This document shows positions 11,901 to 24,400 of a DNA stretch of 64,000 nucleotides, in pieces. Under the pieces are notes generated by a model that ran no database searches, had not been told where the DNA came from, and saw only the letters and a program-made list of their open reading frames with translations. The stretch comes from Halictus rubicundus (Eukaryota > Arthropoda > Insecta > Hymenoptera > Halictidae): NCBI RefSeq assembly GCF_050948215.1, contig NC_135156.1, positions 14,197,257 to 14,261,256 of the forward strand, read 5' to 3'. Position 1 is the first letter of the stretch. Each line of letters opens with the position of its first letter. A program made the translations under genes and the position numbers.

Positions 11901-13129
11901 CCTCATTTTTAAATCACTATTAAGGATTACTGAGTACCTGCCTGGAATCAAGTATTTATTTAAAACAATAGTCAGTCAATTGTGCTAACCAACTGAAAAG
12001 ATCGATTTCATGTTTCAATTTTAAGATTAACGAGTGTAAAATCAGCTGATTTAGCAGCACTCACTTTCACGGTTTCTTTTTAAATAAAAAATCTACATGA
12101 ACCAATCATACACTCTTGACCAGCTAAAGAGACCACAGAGACGTAGACTGTAATAAAAAGAGCCAATTTCAATCGATATTAATATTTATAAAATTGACAA
12201 ACGGAAAGTTGACCACGCAAACATATCCGAGAAAAGAACGAGGAACCTTGATTTATCGCAGAATTGTAAATAAACTGAGAGACTTAATTTCGCCTTAATT
12301 AAACCTCTGTTACAATCACGAAGGATATTTGCGAACGGCTGCATTTATTTCACAATGGGATCCAATCAAGATGGTGGATCGTTGCACGGAGAGGAAGGAA
12401 ATACATTCAATCGTCGAACGAAGCGAAAGATCGAAGATCGATGCTCCGGAGCAGTTTAAGGAAGTTCAAAATTGGAATTTCATTCGGAGGAAAATTGTCC
12501 GAAGTCGTCCAAAGACTTATCGTCGATTCCGGAATCGAGCGTCGTCGACGGGTTTCGGAAAAGTTTCTCTCGTCCTGCGTGGCCGTGTTCGGTTTTTACG
12601 TGTCCTGCACGAGTCGATGTATCGGATCGATCGACGCTGTTCCCGCGACTCTTAAACTTCGACGAAGGACGAACGAGCGAACGGAAATAGATTCGGCCCG
12701 CGCGACTTATGAGCATCTGCAACGGTGCACGGTTATCGATGCCTGACGTATGCTGGGCTCATTAAATAATCGATGCGAAACATGTAAATAACCGCGCGTC
12801 AGTGTCCATTTACGGTGACCCGGGCTCGCATGTGCTCCATACTTCTTTCCAACTTGGCCGGGTAAGGCTGGAAACTGCCCGTCGGTTTCCTCATTATCGA
12901 TTGATCAGCCCTCGGTCCTGTCTAATAGAATTTTTATGCGCGCCGATTTCTGTGTTTTAGAACCGGCAACCGAGACCCAGTTCGGGTCTCCCTTGTGCTT
13001 TTAAACTGAAACGCAATCGATACTCTTTCATATTTCATGTCTCGTGGCACGCTGCGGAGCGTGCGAATTTGCATGTTTGCGACAAAGCTTATACAGACGT
13101 CAGAACTGATGGAAATTCTCTTCTTCTGT

Positions 13130-13628
13130 CGAGAATAGTTTTGATCGAATAAACATTAAACAGGAGAGTTCAATTCCAGCGAAGTGCAAACAACATACAC
13201 GGTCGAACACGATCAGACACAGCACGATTCTCAAACTACTTTCGATCATGCCTCCCAAAATCCACCTAATAAAAAGGGAACAAAAATATCCGAGTGCGAA
13301 TTTGTATTTTTGCGAATAGGTAAATCAGGAAGTCAGAATTGAAAGAAATTTTCATCCCCTTTGGATAATATTTTTCATAAATTAAAAATTCAACGGAAGA
13401 ATTCAATTGTAGGGAACTACAAACAACATACACAGTCGAACTCGATCAGAAGCCTTCCAAAATCCACGTAAAAAAAAAGGGACAAAACTATTCGAGTGTG
13501 AATTTTTTTGCGAATAGGTTTATAAGGAGGTCAGAATTGAAAGAAATTTTCTTCTCGTTCGGATAATATTTTTCATAAATTAAAAATTCGATAGAAGAAT
13601 TCAATTCCAGCGAACTACAAACAACAAG
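13130..13628. repeat. Tandem duplication, 198-233 bp period
   Basis: CAAACAACA recurs at 13187, 13420 and 13618, each after AATTC and a short stretch. Blocks around CCAAAATCCAC, GAATAGGT and AATATTTTTCATAAATTAA are repeated in order. The third copy is cut by the CAGTG MITE at 13629, and its remainder (CCTCCCAAAATCGACCTG) continues after 13809. Confidence 0.8.
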
Positions 13629-13808
13629 CAGTGAATTCTCAATATATATCAACAACACGGGTAATGCCAGCGTCGACATACCCGAGCCGTGTTATGTTTA
13701 CATTCCTCGGCGTCCGAGTCCTCTCGAGCTAGGTGGCCCCACGGTAGTGGGGATAATTCCGCGCCGTTTCTCGTCCAGACCTTGGCGACATATATAGAGA
13801 AATCACTG
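13629..13808 (+). mobile_element. MITE family CAGTG, copy A
   Basis: It begins CAGTGAATTCTC and ends GAGAAATCACTG, with inverted termini of about 22 bases. The interior matches the copy at 36942-37152 (CAACACGGGT, GTGTTATGTTTACA, TGGGGATAATTC, TTGGCGACATATATAGAG). The flanks are AAG and AAAC, so no TA duplication is visible. It interrupts a tandem repeat whose other copies continue across the insertion point. Confidence 0.7.
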
Positions 13809-14179
13809 AAACAAACAAGTCTCAATCAAGCCTCCCAAAATCGACCTGGAAAAGAAAACGAGAAATGCCATCCGCAAAGAGAAAGAGCAGTTCCGAAAAC
13901 TTCCAACCCGATAATTCAATTTCTAACTTCGAACAAATCGGACAACGCTGCTACGAAAATAGTCTTTCGAGCACGGTCGAAGAGACAAGATTCAGACGCG
14001 GGGCCGTGCAGCATCCGGACCTAAAAATGACGTGTTAAAACATTCACCGGTCGCCCCTTCGCGTTCCCATCCCCGGGTCTCACATTCGAGAAGCCATTCT
14101 ATTTCGGCGAGCCGGCGGGATCGATCTGCCGGCTAAAATATTCAGGTAACGAGCAATTAGCCGGCGGCGCACAAGTCTA

Positions 14180-15400
14180 GGCACAGGTGGTCGAACCCTC
14201 GACTCGGCCCGACTCGATTCCTCGTTCGACGAATTCGAGAGATCCCCAGTGCACCGGAAGCATTTGCTAGACGATCTCGGACGGTTTATCAGAGGTGTCA
14301 GGGATTGCGCGGTACATTCGACTCGATACGACTCGACATGACTCGACGTTCTAAAAATTCGGGAGATAAGAAGTGTCCAAACTCGAAAAACCCTAGTGCG
14401 CCGGAAGCATTCGCAAACCGATCTCAACCGGTTTATCCGATTTATCGGGTATTACAAGGGAAACTCGAATCGATTCAGTGTTTGAAAAAATTCGAGAGCT
14501 AAAGGGGGTCGAAACTCGAGAAATTCCAGTGCGCCGGAAGCATTCGCAAACCGATCTCAGCCGATTTATCCGATTTATCGGGTATTGCGAGGGAAATTCG
14601 AATCGATTAGGTGTTTGAAAAATTTCGTCAGCTAATGAGGGTCGAAACTCGAGAAATTCCAGTGCGTCGGAAGCATTCGCAAACCGATCTCAGCCGATTT
14701 ATCGGGTATTGCGAGAGAAACTTGAATCGATTAGGTGTTTGAAAAATTTCGTCAGCTAATGAGGATCGAAACTCGAGAAATTCCAGTGCGTCGGAAGCAT
14801 TCGCAAACCGATCTCAGCCGATTTATCCAAGTTATGGGGGATTCCGAGGCAAACTCAAATCGATTCGATGTTCGAAAAATTTCGAGAGCTAAGGGGGGTC
14901 GAAACTCGAGAAATTCCAGTGCACCGGAAGCAATCGCAAACCGATCTCAGCCGATTTATCGGGTATTGCGAGGGAAACTCGAGTCGATTCGGTGTTTGGA
15001 AAATTTCGAGAGCTAAGGGGGGTCGAAACTCAAGAAATTCCAGTGCACAGGAATCATTTGCAAACCGATCTCCACCATTTACATACCGGTTTGTCAGAGT
15101 TGTAGAGTGCAAGGGAGGATCGACTCGATCAGTCATTCTACGAATTCGAGGTCTAGGAGGGTTTGAAGCTTGAGAGATCCCAGTGCACCGGAAGCATTCG
15201 CTAAACGACCTCGACCGTTGAATCTACCGTATTACCAGAGTTATCAGAGAGTGCAAGGGGGAGGATCGACTCGATTCGAAGTTCTAAAAATTCGAGATCC
15301 AAAAAAAAAAAACTCGAGAGAGACGGGAAGTGATTGCGAAACGATCTGGACGAATTGTCTGCCGGTTTATCAGAGAGCGCAAGGGAGGATCGTGCGGGGG
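14180..15400. repeat. 124-134 bp tandem repeat, about nine copies
   Basis: GTCGAAACTCGAG with following AAATTCCAGTGC and CGGAAGCATTCGC recurs near 14374, 14508, 14641, 14765, 14898, 15022 and 15161. The 9 bp length difference comes from presence or absence of an extra ATTTATCCG-like block. The open frames seen here restate one another because of the repeat and do not look like protein. The array ends just before the dysc exon at 15484. Confidence 0.88.
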
Positions 15401-15483
15401 AGGGTCCGCCGCGCTAGCGAAAAAGAGAGAGAGAGATAGAGGGGGTGGTGGGTGGTCTCAAATCGCAATTTTGGCAATTCCAG

Positions 15484-15565
15484 AGCGGGCTGCAGGAGGG
15501 CACAGCAGCACCAAGTGACGACCTCCGACCTCGCCCTCTCCAACGACGACGAGTGCGACAACCAG
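15484..15565 (+). CDS. dysc: dysc/whirlin linker exon (acidic segment)
   Basis: This short exon candidate encodes a segment ending TTSDLALSNDDECDNQ. The donor is CAG|GTACAG after 15565 and closes in phase 0, which fits the phase-0 exon at 15783. The acceptor choice is open: TTGGCAATTCCAG ends at 15483 and gives a one-base (phase 2) start. Alternative AGs end at 15495, 15505 and 15508, the last two giving phase 0. The segment is acidic and has no domain, as expected for the disordered linker upstream of the third PDZ domain. It is assigned to dysc only by strand, phase and position, not by recognised similarity. Confidence 0.5.
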
Positions 15566-15782
15566 GTACAGAGAAATCGTTCGAGCCCGCGAAAGTGCCG
15601 ATCGGCGACCGACGTGTTTCGCCGCTTTTCAGGCGAACAGACACCTACTCGCCCCGGGATATTCTCTCTCCTCGGGAGAGAGGGGGGAGGAGACAGGGAC
15701 AGAAAGAGAGAACAGAGACGGTTGTCCCCGGGAAACAACGGTGGAACACCGTCAAAGCGGTCTTTATCAATTTCTTTTGCAG

Positions 15783-15893
15783 GACTACGAAGACGATCTG
15801 GAGAACGGCCGCGGGCGCAGGCACAGCTCGCCGAGCGGGTCCCGTGGCAACCCTCGGGATTACGGACATCATCGGCTACACCCGGACAATCTG
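15783..15893 (+). CDS. dysc: dysc/whirlin linker exon (37 codons)
   Basis: The exon is bounded by a strong acceptor (TTTATCAATTTCTTTTGCAG, ending 15782) and a strong donor (CTG|GTGAGT, starting 15894). It is 111 bases long, phase 0 at both ends, and encodes a hydrophilic peptide beginning DYEDDLENGRGRRHSSPSGS and ending HHRLHPDNL. It is rich in Asp, Arg, Gly, Ser and His, so probably disordered. Being symmetric it can be skipped or included without a frameshift. The next in-frame exon on this strand is at 47934, leaving an intron of about 32 kb. Membership in dysc is inferred from phase and order. Confidence 0.68.
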
Positions 15894-18800
15894 GTGAGTC
15901 CGATCATCATCTTTTTATACCTTTCGCTCAACCCCAGGGACACTGCCTCACGATAATTGCCCGTTTCTTTTGCGAACACCGCGACGCGATCGGTATTGCT
16001 TTAACCTGTTACTCGTCTAGGGTGAACATTAGGGGTGGGGGCTTCGAACATGGATTACGTTGTCAACAAATAGAGAGGCACATCGTGTTGATTATAACAT
16101 TTTTTTAATTGAATATCTGAGGATAGAAACGATACGGACGGAAAGTTCGAGGGAATTGTTTATATAAATTGTTTACTCGAATGTTCGTCAAAATTGTGGT
16201 TATCAGTTTTGAAGTGCCACCTTTCGGTACCTATACGCTTAATTTGATTACATGTCTCAATCGATTAAATAGTCATTACCGATATAAGACAGAAAAAATA
16301 CTTCCTCGAATTATTTGTCCGCATGAATATTTTGCTGAGCTGGGCACCATATTGCGTACAAATGATTATCATTAAAACATTGCATCTTGAAACTGTATAA
16401 ATTGTTCTGAGTAATCAATTTTAAATAAAATTTTTCAGAGTAATTTGTTATAGCAATGTCTAAGACATGTAATCTCGAAAATTTTTAAACCAGCGAAATA
16501 ATCAGAAATTTAATGATTAATTTTCATTTTTGTATACAAATCAGGCCTCTCGGACCTATGAAGAAAACTATTATTTACTTAGCTTGTTAAAATTCCTGAA
16601 ACAATGTTTCTGAAACATTCCTTCCCCACCGCTCAGTAAAATATGCATACCGCGATTCACGGCTTTTCAAAAAGAGGGGAATTTTCGATTTAGTTTACGG
16701 CGAGGAAATCCGTCGTTTTTATTTCGATTTCCAGTTAATGCGCCGAAAAACGATAAACAAGCGCGCAACGCGAAACGCGCACTCGCTTCCGGAAAGCTGT
16801 TTAATTACATGGCGTCGCGCGAAAAGCGCCAATTAATGCATTCGAAGCGGCGGCGGGGCGCAACGACGAGACAAAGGGAACGCGAAAAAAAAAAGAAATT
16901 GCATGATTACGTGATCGTACGAGAACGCTTGCAAGTATTTCAGGACGCTCTGATATACAACATATATAATTAAAAAAAAAAGAAAAAGAAATAACTTCCT
17001 TATCCCACGGCGCAGGAACTGCGCCTATCACTTTCTCTTTTGTTGCAACTCTGGTGCCTTGTGTCGCTGTTAACACACATGTAGAAAACAAGTGCAATTT
17101 CAATTAATTCGTAAGTGCTCGGAAACGTGCCATAGTTTTTCCGTGAGTCACACCGTTTCGATACACTCGACTGTTATTTTACAATTCTTAATAATTACTT
17201 TCGTACGTTTTACCTCTATACATTAACTCTTCATAATCGTAACGCCATTTTCAACGTACGAGGGGGCAGTTTGTAAAACGGTAGTCGCCGTTGCAATCGT
17301 TGAGCAATGAAACAATCGTAGTAATCGAGCTACCATCTCTAAATTAAACAGTTAACAAACAAAGAACCGCATGGAAGTATTAGATCACCACAGGGCCCCG
17401 AAATTAATGTGAAATGTGGAGGGTCGAATGAGGGCTTAGCTAATCAGGGTTCAACGGGAACACAGGAAAAGTCGGGTACACGGATCCACGGATCTATGTT
17501 TCCAAAGAAAACCGTAGGAAAGCTACTTGTTCGACTGGACCCCGGCTTAACGAGGTCTCGTCGGAACTCGTTCCCATTCGGCCGATGATCCAGACCGATC
17601 GACTCTCGGATCTTCTCACGGGTCCATCTCGAACGGCCTCGATTTATGGAGGCTGATCACGCCAGGTCGATCTCTGGGCCGACGCGTATATCACTCGTAC
17701 ACGCGCGCGCCTGTATCCTGGAACCAGCTGAAGAAGGTGTTTCAGGGGCCTGAATTAATTATCGCGACGCGATCGATCATGGTGGACGGGTGGATCGAGC
17801 CGCGAAATGTCTCTATCCGGGCACCGGTGCACCGACGCGGTGGTTACTCGGTTAGGCGTTCGACGGACTTCTCTCCTCCTGCCGTCTCTGTCCTTGGGGA
17901 TGCGTGGAGATCGTCGACCGTGCGCGAACTCCTCTCTTGATATCCTTGAGGAGGAACCCGAGATTGAGGGAAGCTGACCCTTTATTCTCCTTTTTTTCCC
18001 TCGCGGATAACAGACGCACGAACGCTTAAGGATCTCGCGATGATTCGCCCGGAGGTAACGATCATGCGAGAGAAGCTTTTTCAAATGGTATCTCCCCCCA
18101 CCCTTCCCCTCGCAACCTGCGGTTCGCCGATTTTTCTTCCGGCCGGGAAACGAGATTTTTCTGGCCCCTCGATTGCTGTTCTGCGCGCTGGGTAATCTTC
18201 ATTACAGTCAAAAAAGGCAATTTAAGAGTCTTTTCAGCCAGAACAGCTGTGGTCTGAATTATTCGATAGTCTTCGTGGTTATTGTGTGGGACGCGGTCTG
18301 GGTTAGTTGCTTAATATCGCTCGAGTACTTCGTTCTGGGCATTTTTAGTAATTTCTAATTCTTCTTCGATTGCTTATGGCAGTCACAATCAGGTAAAATT
18401 GCTTGAACTCTCTTGTTCGGATAACCTTATTTATTTTTCGTTTTTCTTGTTCTGTACATACAAGTCGTGAAAAGGCAGTTTTCAAAAAGGGTGTCGAGCA
18501 GTATCGAGCATTTGTGAAGTAAAATTCTTGCAAGATAATTGCAAAATACAGTGATTTCTCTGTATATGTCCTGGACAATACACGACGCTAGCAAGACCCG
18601 TGTTGTTGACATATATCGAAAATTCACTGTATTGTGGTCAGCTTGATCCTACTTAAATGATCGAATTTTTATTTGTATTAATCCTTTTGCAGTAAAACAC
18701 AGAGTTATCTTAATGAACTATGGATAAAGGGAACAATATTTGCAATTTTGCCTACTAAAATTTTTGAAAGAAGCAGCAGGTTTTAGATTTACGAATTTAT

Positions 18801-20320
18801 GAAATTGTATTGTACGATTCCCCGATTATTTAATATTTAAAACCTGATGTAATTGCTACGGTCATTAATTGTATATTTAACGAACGAAGGTTTATGAATG
18901 AAGGTTTATAGTACAAAGGAAATGAAATACAATTGGCACATTGTTAGTAAATATGAATACAAGGGGATATTCTTTAGAATATTTTTTTTTTGTCATATTT
19001 CCAAAAAAAAAGTGTAAACATCGTTTGTAATAATTGTAGTGTATTTGTGAACGAATATAATCTATAATTACAATTATAATCTTTAATTACAAAACTCTTA
19101 ATGTATAGATAGACATAGTCATAGTAATCTGTACAAATGCGTATGATGAGCAAGTTTCCCAGACAGAATCTGCAACTGCTAATACTGACTAATAAAACGA
19201 GAACAGAGTGCAGATAATTTTGAGCACAGTAGAATTCTGATCATCAAGATGCGTTGCATATTAAAACATCATCAAATTCATAATTGTTTGCCAACTGTTA
19301 ATCCTTTCGAAACTGATGGAAAAATTTTTTAAAAGCCTCTTATACATTTATCTTGCCTAACACGCTTCGTATTACTTTTCTCTATCATTTAATAATCAAA
19401 ATTCTACTGTACACCACAAAAAACTCGCTCAATGCTGCCAATCGAGGTTCAACCAATCCCATCCGCCATCTTCTCGTCGCGCAAAAACGTCATCGCTCAA
19501 AAAATCCCGTTGTCCGTTCTCAAAAGCGAAACCTACCCAACTAGGTTTCTCAATGTCCACGTAGCTCTGACAAGTGCCCAAAAACAAACATACTTGACTA
19601 CAAGGATCAAGCATGGGGTCTTCACTAATCATTTTAATCAAAAGTGCATTTTTCGCGGTCTGTTGTTCAAAACGAGATATTGAAAACAACTATAGTACAC
19701 AATGGTGTACTGTATGAAGACGGAAAGCTAGTTAGCTGAAGGACGGATGGTCTGCTTTGTGAGTCTAACATCCCCTCCACTGACTATAGTAGGCAACAAG
19801 CGCTCTAAGAATGTGAATTAGGAGCATTTTTCATTGTTCACCGGGTTTCATCGTTTTTCCCGTCGAATTCTTCGCGTCTTGAGAATTTTATTGAACTCCT
19901 ACAATTTTTGTTTCAGCAACATTAACAATTAAAACCTATACTTGGTTAATAACAATAACATAGACAACCAATAACAATAGAAATGTTTTTGTAAGGTCTT
20001 AATTCAATCTCCAAGGGGGCGTGGTTCCCTGAGTGGGCGTGGTTTCGTAGCTCTCAACTTGGAAAGAGCCAATACTGTGCCACACACTGCTCCTCCTCTA
20101 ACTGCTCTATAGTGTCCTAATTCCATCCTCTAACAAAAATATGTTGTAACCGAAAAAGCATGAAAATGATTTTGCCTACTAATAAAGAGAGCAATTAGAA
20201 CCACAAGGGAAGCAAAAACGAATTAGAGATTCTTTCAACTAACTGTTCTTACCCCCTCCAACTAGTCAACTTCTCATCCCCATACAGTACACTGAGCTCT
20301 TCTTCGAAAAAACTAGACCA
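15894..20320. other. First part of the 32 kb dysc intron, no supported gene
   Basis: AT-rich with a CpG-rich block at 17380-18130, and containing MITE copy B. Frames at 17737-18084 overlap on both strands and are not convincing. Confidence 0.5.
18547..18631 (-). mobile_element. MITE family CAGTG, internally deleted copy B
   Basis: An 81 bp element (18549-18629) with CAGTGATTTCTCTG and TTCACTG ends is flanked on both sides by TA. Read on the - strand it matches the left part of copy C (CAACACGGGTCTTGC, CGTCGTGTAT) and then jumps to the right terminus. It is an internal deletion derivative. TA duplication and CAGTG termini point to the Tc1/mariner superfamily. Confidence 0.75.
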
Positions 20321-20338
20321 CAAAATGCAACAGTGCAA

Positions 20339-20344
20339 TTTATT
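20339..20344 (-). terminator. Polyadenylation signal AATAAA for the nested - strand gene
   Basis: On the - strand AATAAA lies 260 bases downstream of the TGA at 20604, a normal 3' UTR distance. Sequence between them is mixed in composition with no other gene visible. Confidence 0.4.
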
Positions 20345-20603
20345 CTGACAGAGCCTCCTCAGTATACACTCTGTGCCCTACTTTTCCCCATGGAGTTATA
20401 GCAAGTGGTCACGATGCGTCCATAGAGCCCCATAGCAGCTCAAATGTCCTTTAGCCGTGGGTCAGTAGGTAGCTCGCGAAGAAGACCAGGGTTAATGAGG
20501 ATGTTGACGGCGAGAACGATGACGTGGATCCCATGACTCGAATCCTCGAGGAGTGATTGCTCGGTTCGATGAGTTACGGGGCCCCCTGGCTCTGATCAGC
20601 CGG

Positions 20604-20809
20604 TCAGAGCTTGTCCTGAAGGGCCTGGCGAAGCTCCTCCGTGGCTTTGACCACGTCCTGGACCTGTCGCAGGTGGATCTCCGATCTGGAGTGCTGCACC
20701 GTCGAGTTCGATCGTCTGATGGAGTTCCCGCTGCCGAATTTCGGCCGTGGAATTCTCACGCGTTGCACGTCGCTCAGCCAGGACTCCATGGTGCTCGTTT
20801 TTCGACGCG
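20604..20809 (-). CDS. Candidate last coding exon of an unrecognised gene nested in the dysc intron
   Basis: Reading the - strand, an acceptor TTTCTGTTTCAG is followed at 20809 by an open frame to TGA at 20604-20606. The first in-frame ATG (context CACCATGG) is at 20789 and would give 61 residues beginning MESWLSDVQRVRIPRPKFGS and ending in a predicted helix QVQDVVKATEELRQALQDKL. The frame is also open from the acceptor (RRKTST before the Met), so the exon may be internal to a longer protein, needing one base from the previous exon. The codon character is good: A/T- and G/C-ending codons are mixed as in real coding sequence, and Ser/Arg cluster at RRSNSTVQHSRSE. The C-terminal helix looks amphipathic. 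I do not recognise the family. Frames on the + strand here are probably shadows. Confidence 0.6.
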
Positions 20810-21165
20810 CTGAAACAGAAACCGGACCGGCGATCCCTCTTAATCAACCTCCGTTAGGACGTGACCGCGAATCGGGCATGGGGCAGGACCGTTTGCTTGG
20901 TTTTATGGGGGATTATCGATATTTCAGACTCGCCTTTTATCAACATTTCGCGAAAACTTGAGAAATTTAGTCAACCATTTTGACCGCGTAATGCTGTGCG
21001 AAAGATGGACCAAATACGAAGTGACTAAACGAGGCTGATGTATATTCCATTATAATACTAACTGGATTTAATTTATTCAGATTTCATAGTAACATGTATT
21101 CGAATAAAGAAGCGCGCTACAAAATTTTCCAAGACAATATAACGTGACGAATTGTAAAAGAAAAA

Positions 21166-21425
21166 CACTGTGTCAAGTGGAGGATTGGTACCCAAAAATG
21201 GTACCCTGTACCAAGCAGAGGATTGGTGTCCAAAAATGGCACACTGTATGTACGTAGTAGAAAATTGGTATCCAAAAATGGTACACTGAGTCAAGTGGAG
21301 GATTGGTACCCAAAAATGGTACCCTGTGCCAAGCAGAGGATCGGTATCCAAAAATGGTACACTGTACGAAGTAGAGGATTTGTAACAAGCAGAGGATTGG
21401 TACCAAAAAGTGGTACCCTACAACT
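21166..21425. repeat. 38 bp minisatellite, about seven copies
   Basis: GAGGATTGGTACCCAAAAAT with following GGTACCCTGT recurs at about 21183, 21221, 21263, 21301, 21339 and 21395 at 38 bp (occasionally 42) spacing. The unit contains the palindrome GGTACC twice around CAAAAAT. Open frames on both strands derive from the repeat. Confidence 0.88.
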
Positions 21426-21429
21426 AAAC

Positions 21430-24400
21430 CCCAGATAATTGGAAGTTGAAATGGAAAGTGAGAATTTATCAGCATGATCTACTGTAAACATGATAGATCC
21501 GCAGTCTATTAAGGACACGCTCGACTTCGGAATAAAATAGTGGAGATTGTTAAAGGATCTTTGAAGGATTGTGCAAATCGGCCCGGTTGATTGAAATTGA
21601 TTACTGCGATTTAATTGGTGCTCTCATAAAGTGGAGGCCGGAGGTTCCGAGGAATAAAAATGATAGGTACATTTTGATTGATTGGTTAACCTAGTTCCTC
21701 GACTGATTGCAATTATTCAATTAAAATAGAGAAAATGGGAAAGACGTGTCACCTAATTGCATCGCCACAGTTTCATTGTGTAAAATATTTAGACCCCTCG
21801 CAGGATATTTAAATACGTCAACGTAATATTTTAAATAACATACGCAGGACTTTAATTTCTAAAATTTTCAATTCTATATTTTCTTATTTGCGCTTCGCAA
21901 TATTTCCTCGTTACGAGGCTGGTACGTAAAATTTTGTTGAAAATAAATACTTTTTTTCGAACGGAACCGAGTGGCATGTCGACTGTTTGACATTATACGT
22001 CCGTAACTCACTGCCGAGCAAAGAGAAAGTTTTAAAATCCATTTTCTGGCCGATCTATACGCCATGCTTATCAATAAAGAAACCTGGGCCAATGAATCGA
22101 CGCGATTCGAAGAAGTATTAATATTTATCTTAGGACTTGTTCGGTGAAAGTGTCGCTTAAATTACAGCTTCTTTTTCTCCGTGTATGTTTATCGAGAATC
22201 TTGGTTACCGATGATTTTCGCACTACAGAAAATCCACTTTCTGTTCGACAAATAGGCTCGCAACAATATTGCTCCGCGGAGAAATTTTCTGAACACGCGC
22301 TAAGTGGAACGATCTAATCACTTTCGTATTACCATTCTTCACACTGTGTTGCTCGTCAGTTCTAAATGATAATCTTTACTTATTAATATTTAGTGACGAG
22401 TTAATCTGTTCGTATACTGCTGTTTATTACCATAACTTCTCGCTTTTTTTCTAAAGGTTTCACACAGTTAATTGCTAACTACGTGGAGCTACATCATTAT
22501 CAATTTTTATGGCGTCAGGTGAACCGTTGAGTAACCGTTAAATATTTATTTTTAAGTATTGTTCCGTACATAGAGCACAAATTTAAAAATTTTATTTACT
22601 ATGTAACTGTTCAATGTTTGGTAAAAAAATGGTTTTTCTTAGCAGAAAGGTGAGAAACATTTTCGGTGTTTTTTATAATGATAAAAGAAGTTCGTGAAAC
22701 CAATTCATGTTTAAACTAAATTTCTCAAATATTGGCAATGGAAAAAATTGTTTTAAACTCAATCAAGAGATCGTTATAAAAAAAAATGCAGGAATGTTTC
22801 TCAACTCTATTTCAATTAGAACATATGTTCTAACAAAAATTAAGGGGTTAGACAGTCGGAAAAATTTTGTTATGCTCCTCTAATATCAGCTACTGGCGAA
22901 TTTTTTAACCGCAATTGATGGAGATGAAAATATTTTCTTCAACCTTGTTTTTTGAGGAAAAAAAATATATTTTTACCAGAAATTAATTTGGGATCCTCTA
23001 ATACCAGCAACTTAAAGAATTTTTTAAATGCAACCAGTGGTGGGATCATTGTTTAAAAAATATGGCGATGGTACTTTGACCTCACCTCAAGTAAGGAAAA
23101 ATATATTTTCTCCCAAAAATGAACTGTTCTATGATAAAGAAATTATTGTGTGGAACAATGGTGGCAAATTTTTTTATTCGATTTAGGGCTGAGGCCTGGG
23201 TTTCGTTGTGTGAATTTTTCACGATTGTGAAAAGTGACGCGTCACGTCTCCGCCATACGGGTTTCGTATAGCACGAAGAAGAACAAACGGGAACGAGCGG
23301 TGGTCATTGCCAGTCGAGGGCAATGGGTCATGCGAGATACGTGACAGAAAAAAAAAACCCCGGAGAATGTTACTGGGCCAAGCCGGCTGGACATTCCGGC
23401 TCGCATGATCCGAATCTTAATCAGTCTCGGAAAATCAGACAGTGGTGCGTTACACCTGAACCTTCACTGGGTCGACCTTCGTTACCTATACACTTCAGAA
23501 TTCCGCAAAGTGTTCGACGACCAACGAGAACCGAGAGAAGCGAACCCGAAATAGTCTTCGTGAAATTCCGAGTCGCGCACCGGTTCGATTGTTACCAATT
23601 TCGACGACTCGAATGTCCTTGGGCTGTTCTTCGTCGTCCACGAGACCGGTGGGCGAATCTTCGCGAAATCTTCGCCAGTCAGCGAAATCTACAACGTCGG
23701 AGATCTCCTAGAGCTTACGCGAGATTAAACTGCCCGAGTTTCTATCCCGTTTTATCTTTGCGGATCGGCCCGCACCAGTCGCGGAAGATTAAACGCGAGG
23801 AATGTGAAAACGCAATTTTTAGGGCGACATCTGCCGAAATCATGTTCCTCCTTCGAGATTTTTTCAGCAAAAATGAATATAAAGAGAATTCACATTAATA
23901 TAAATTCATAGACCTGGTTGATTTAAAAATCAAACTGAGTGTGTATCACTATGCGAAGGAACTGGCTAGGTATAAAGTAGTAAAAGATTGGAAGTATATA
24001 AAAATATTGTTCGGTTGTTTTCAATGTGAAAGAGCTTTTAGGGGATGAAAAGAATTTCCGATATTTCAGTTTTCTTTCGATACAAGGCGACGGCTTGGTA
24101 CCGGCTTTCGTCGTATTTCGGATGAAGAAGAAGAAGAGGAGGGGATAGCGGTTTTCTTATTTCAAAATGAAAAGCGTCGTCTTGTATCGGAATAAAATTG
24201 TACATATAGAGCTTATCCCCACCGCGATGGGTCGCGAATGACTCCGGCGTACGGAGGGTTAAAATCGCGACACCTGGCCGCAATTAAACGGTCTCCGGAG
24301 GATCGAGAGGATCGAGAAGAGGTCGTATTCGGGTTCCAGGAATGACTCGATCTGCCCGGAGGGTTTTACGATCTTGTTTACGTCCGGTGTTCCCAGGGAC

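Larger units (their letters stand above)
5223..13120. other. Long noncoding stretch, presumed dysc intron
   Basis: Apart from the MITE at 7175, the repeats at 6010 and 8420 and a CpG-rich zone at 7560-8150, I see no supported gene. The zone at 7570-7845 has an open frame ending at a good donor (GCAG|GTATGT, GT at 7846) but no recognised product. Confidence 0.5.

Noticed and set aside
20458..20541. Small - strand frame with hydrophobic end (LTLVFFASYLLTHG)
   Set aside because: It follows the stop of the nested exon with no splice signals; most likely 3' UTR.
23323..23898. 191-codon open frame on +
   Set aside because: GC-rich patch with few stops, no recognised domain, no coherent splice context; likely fortuitous.
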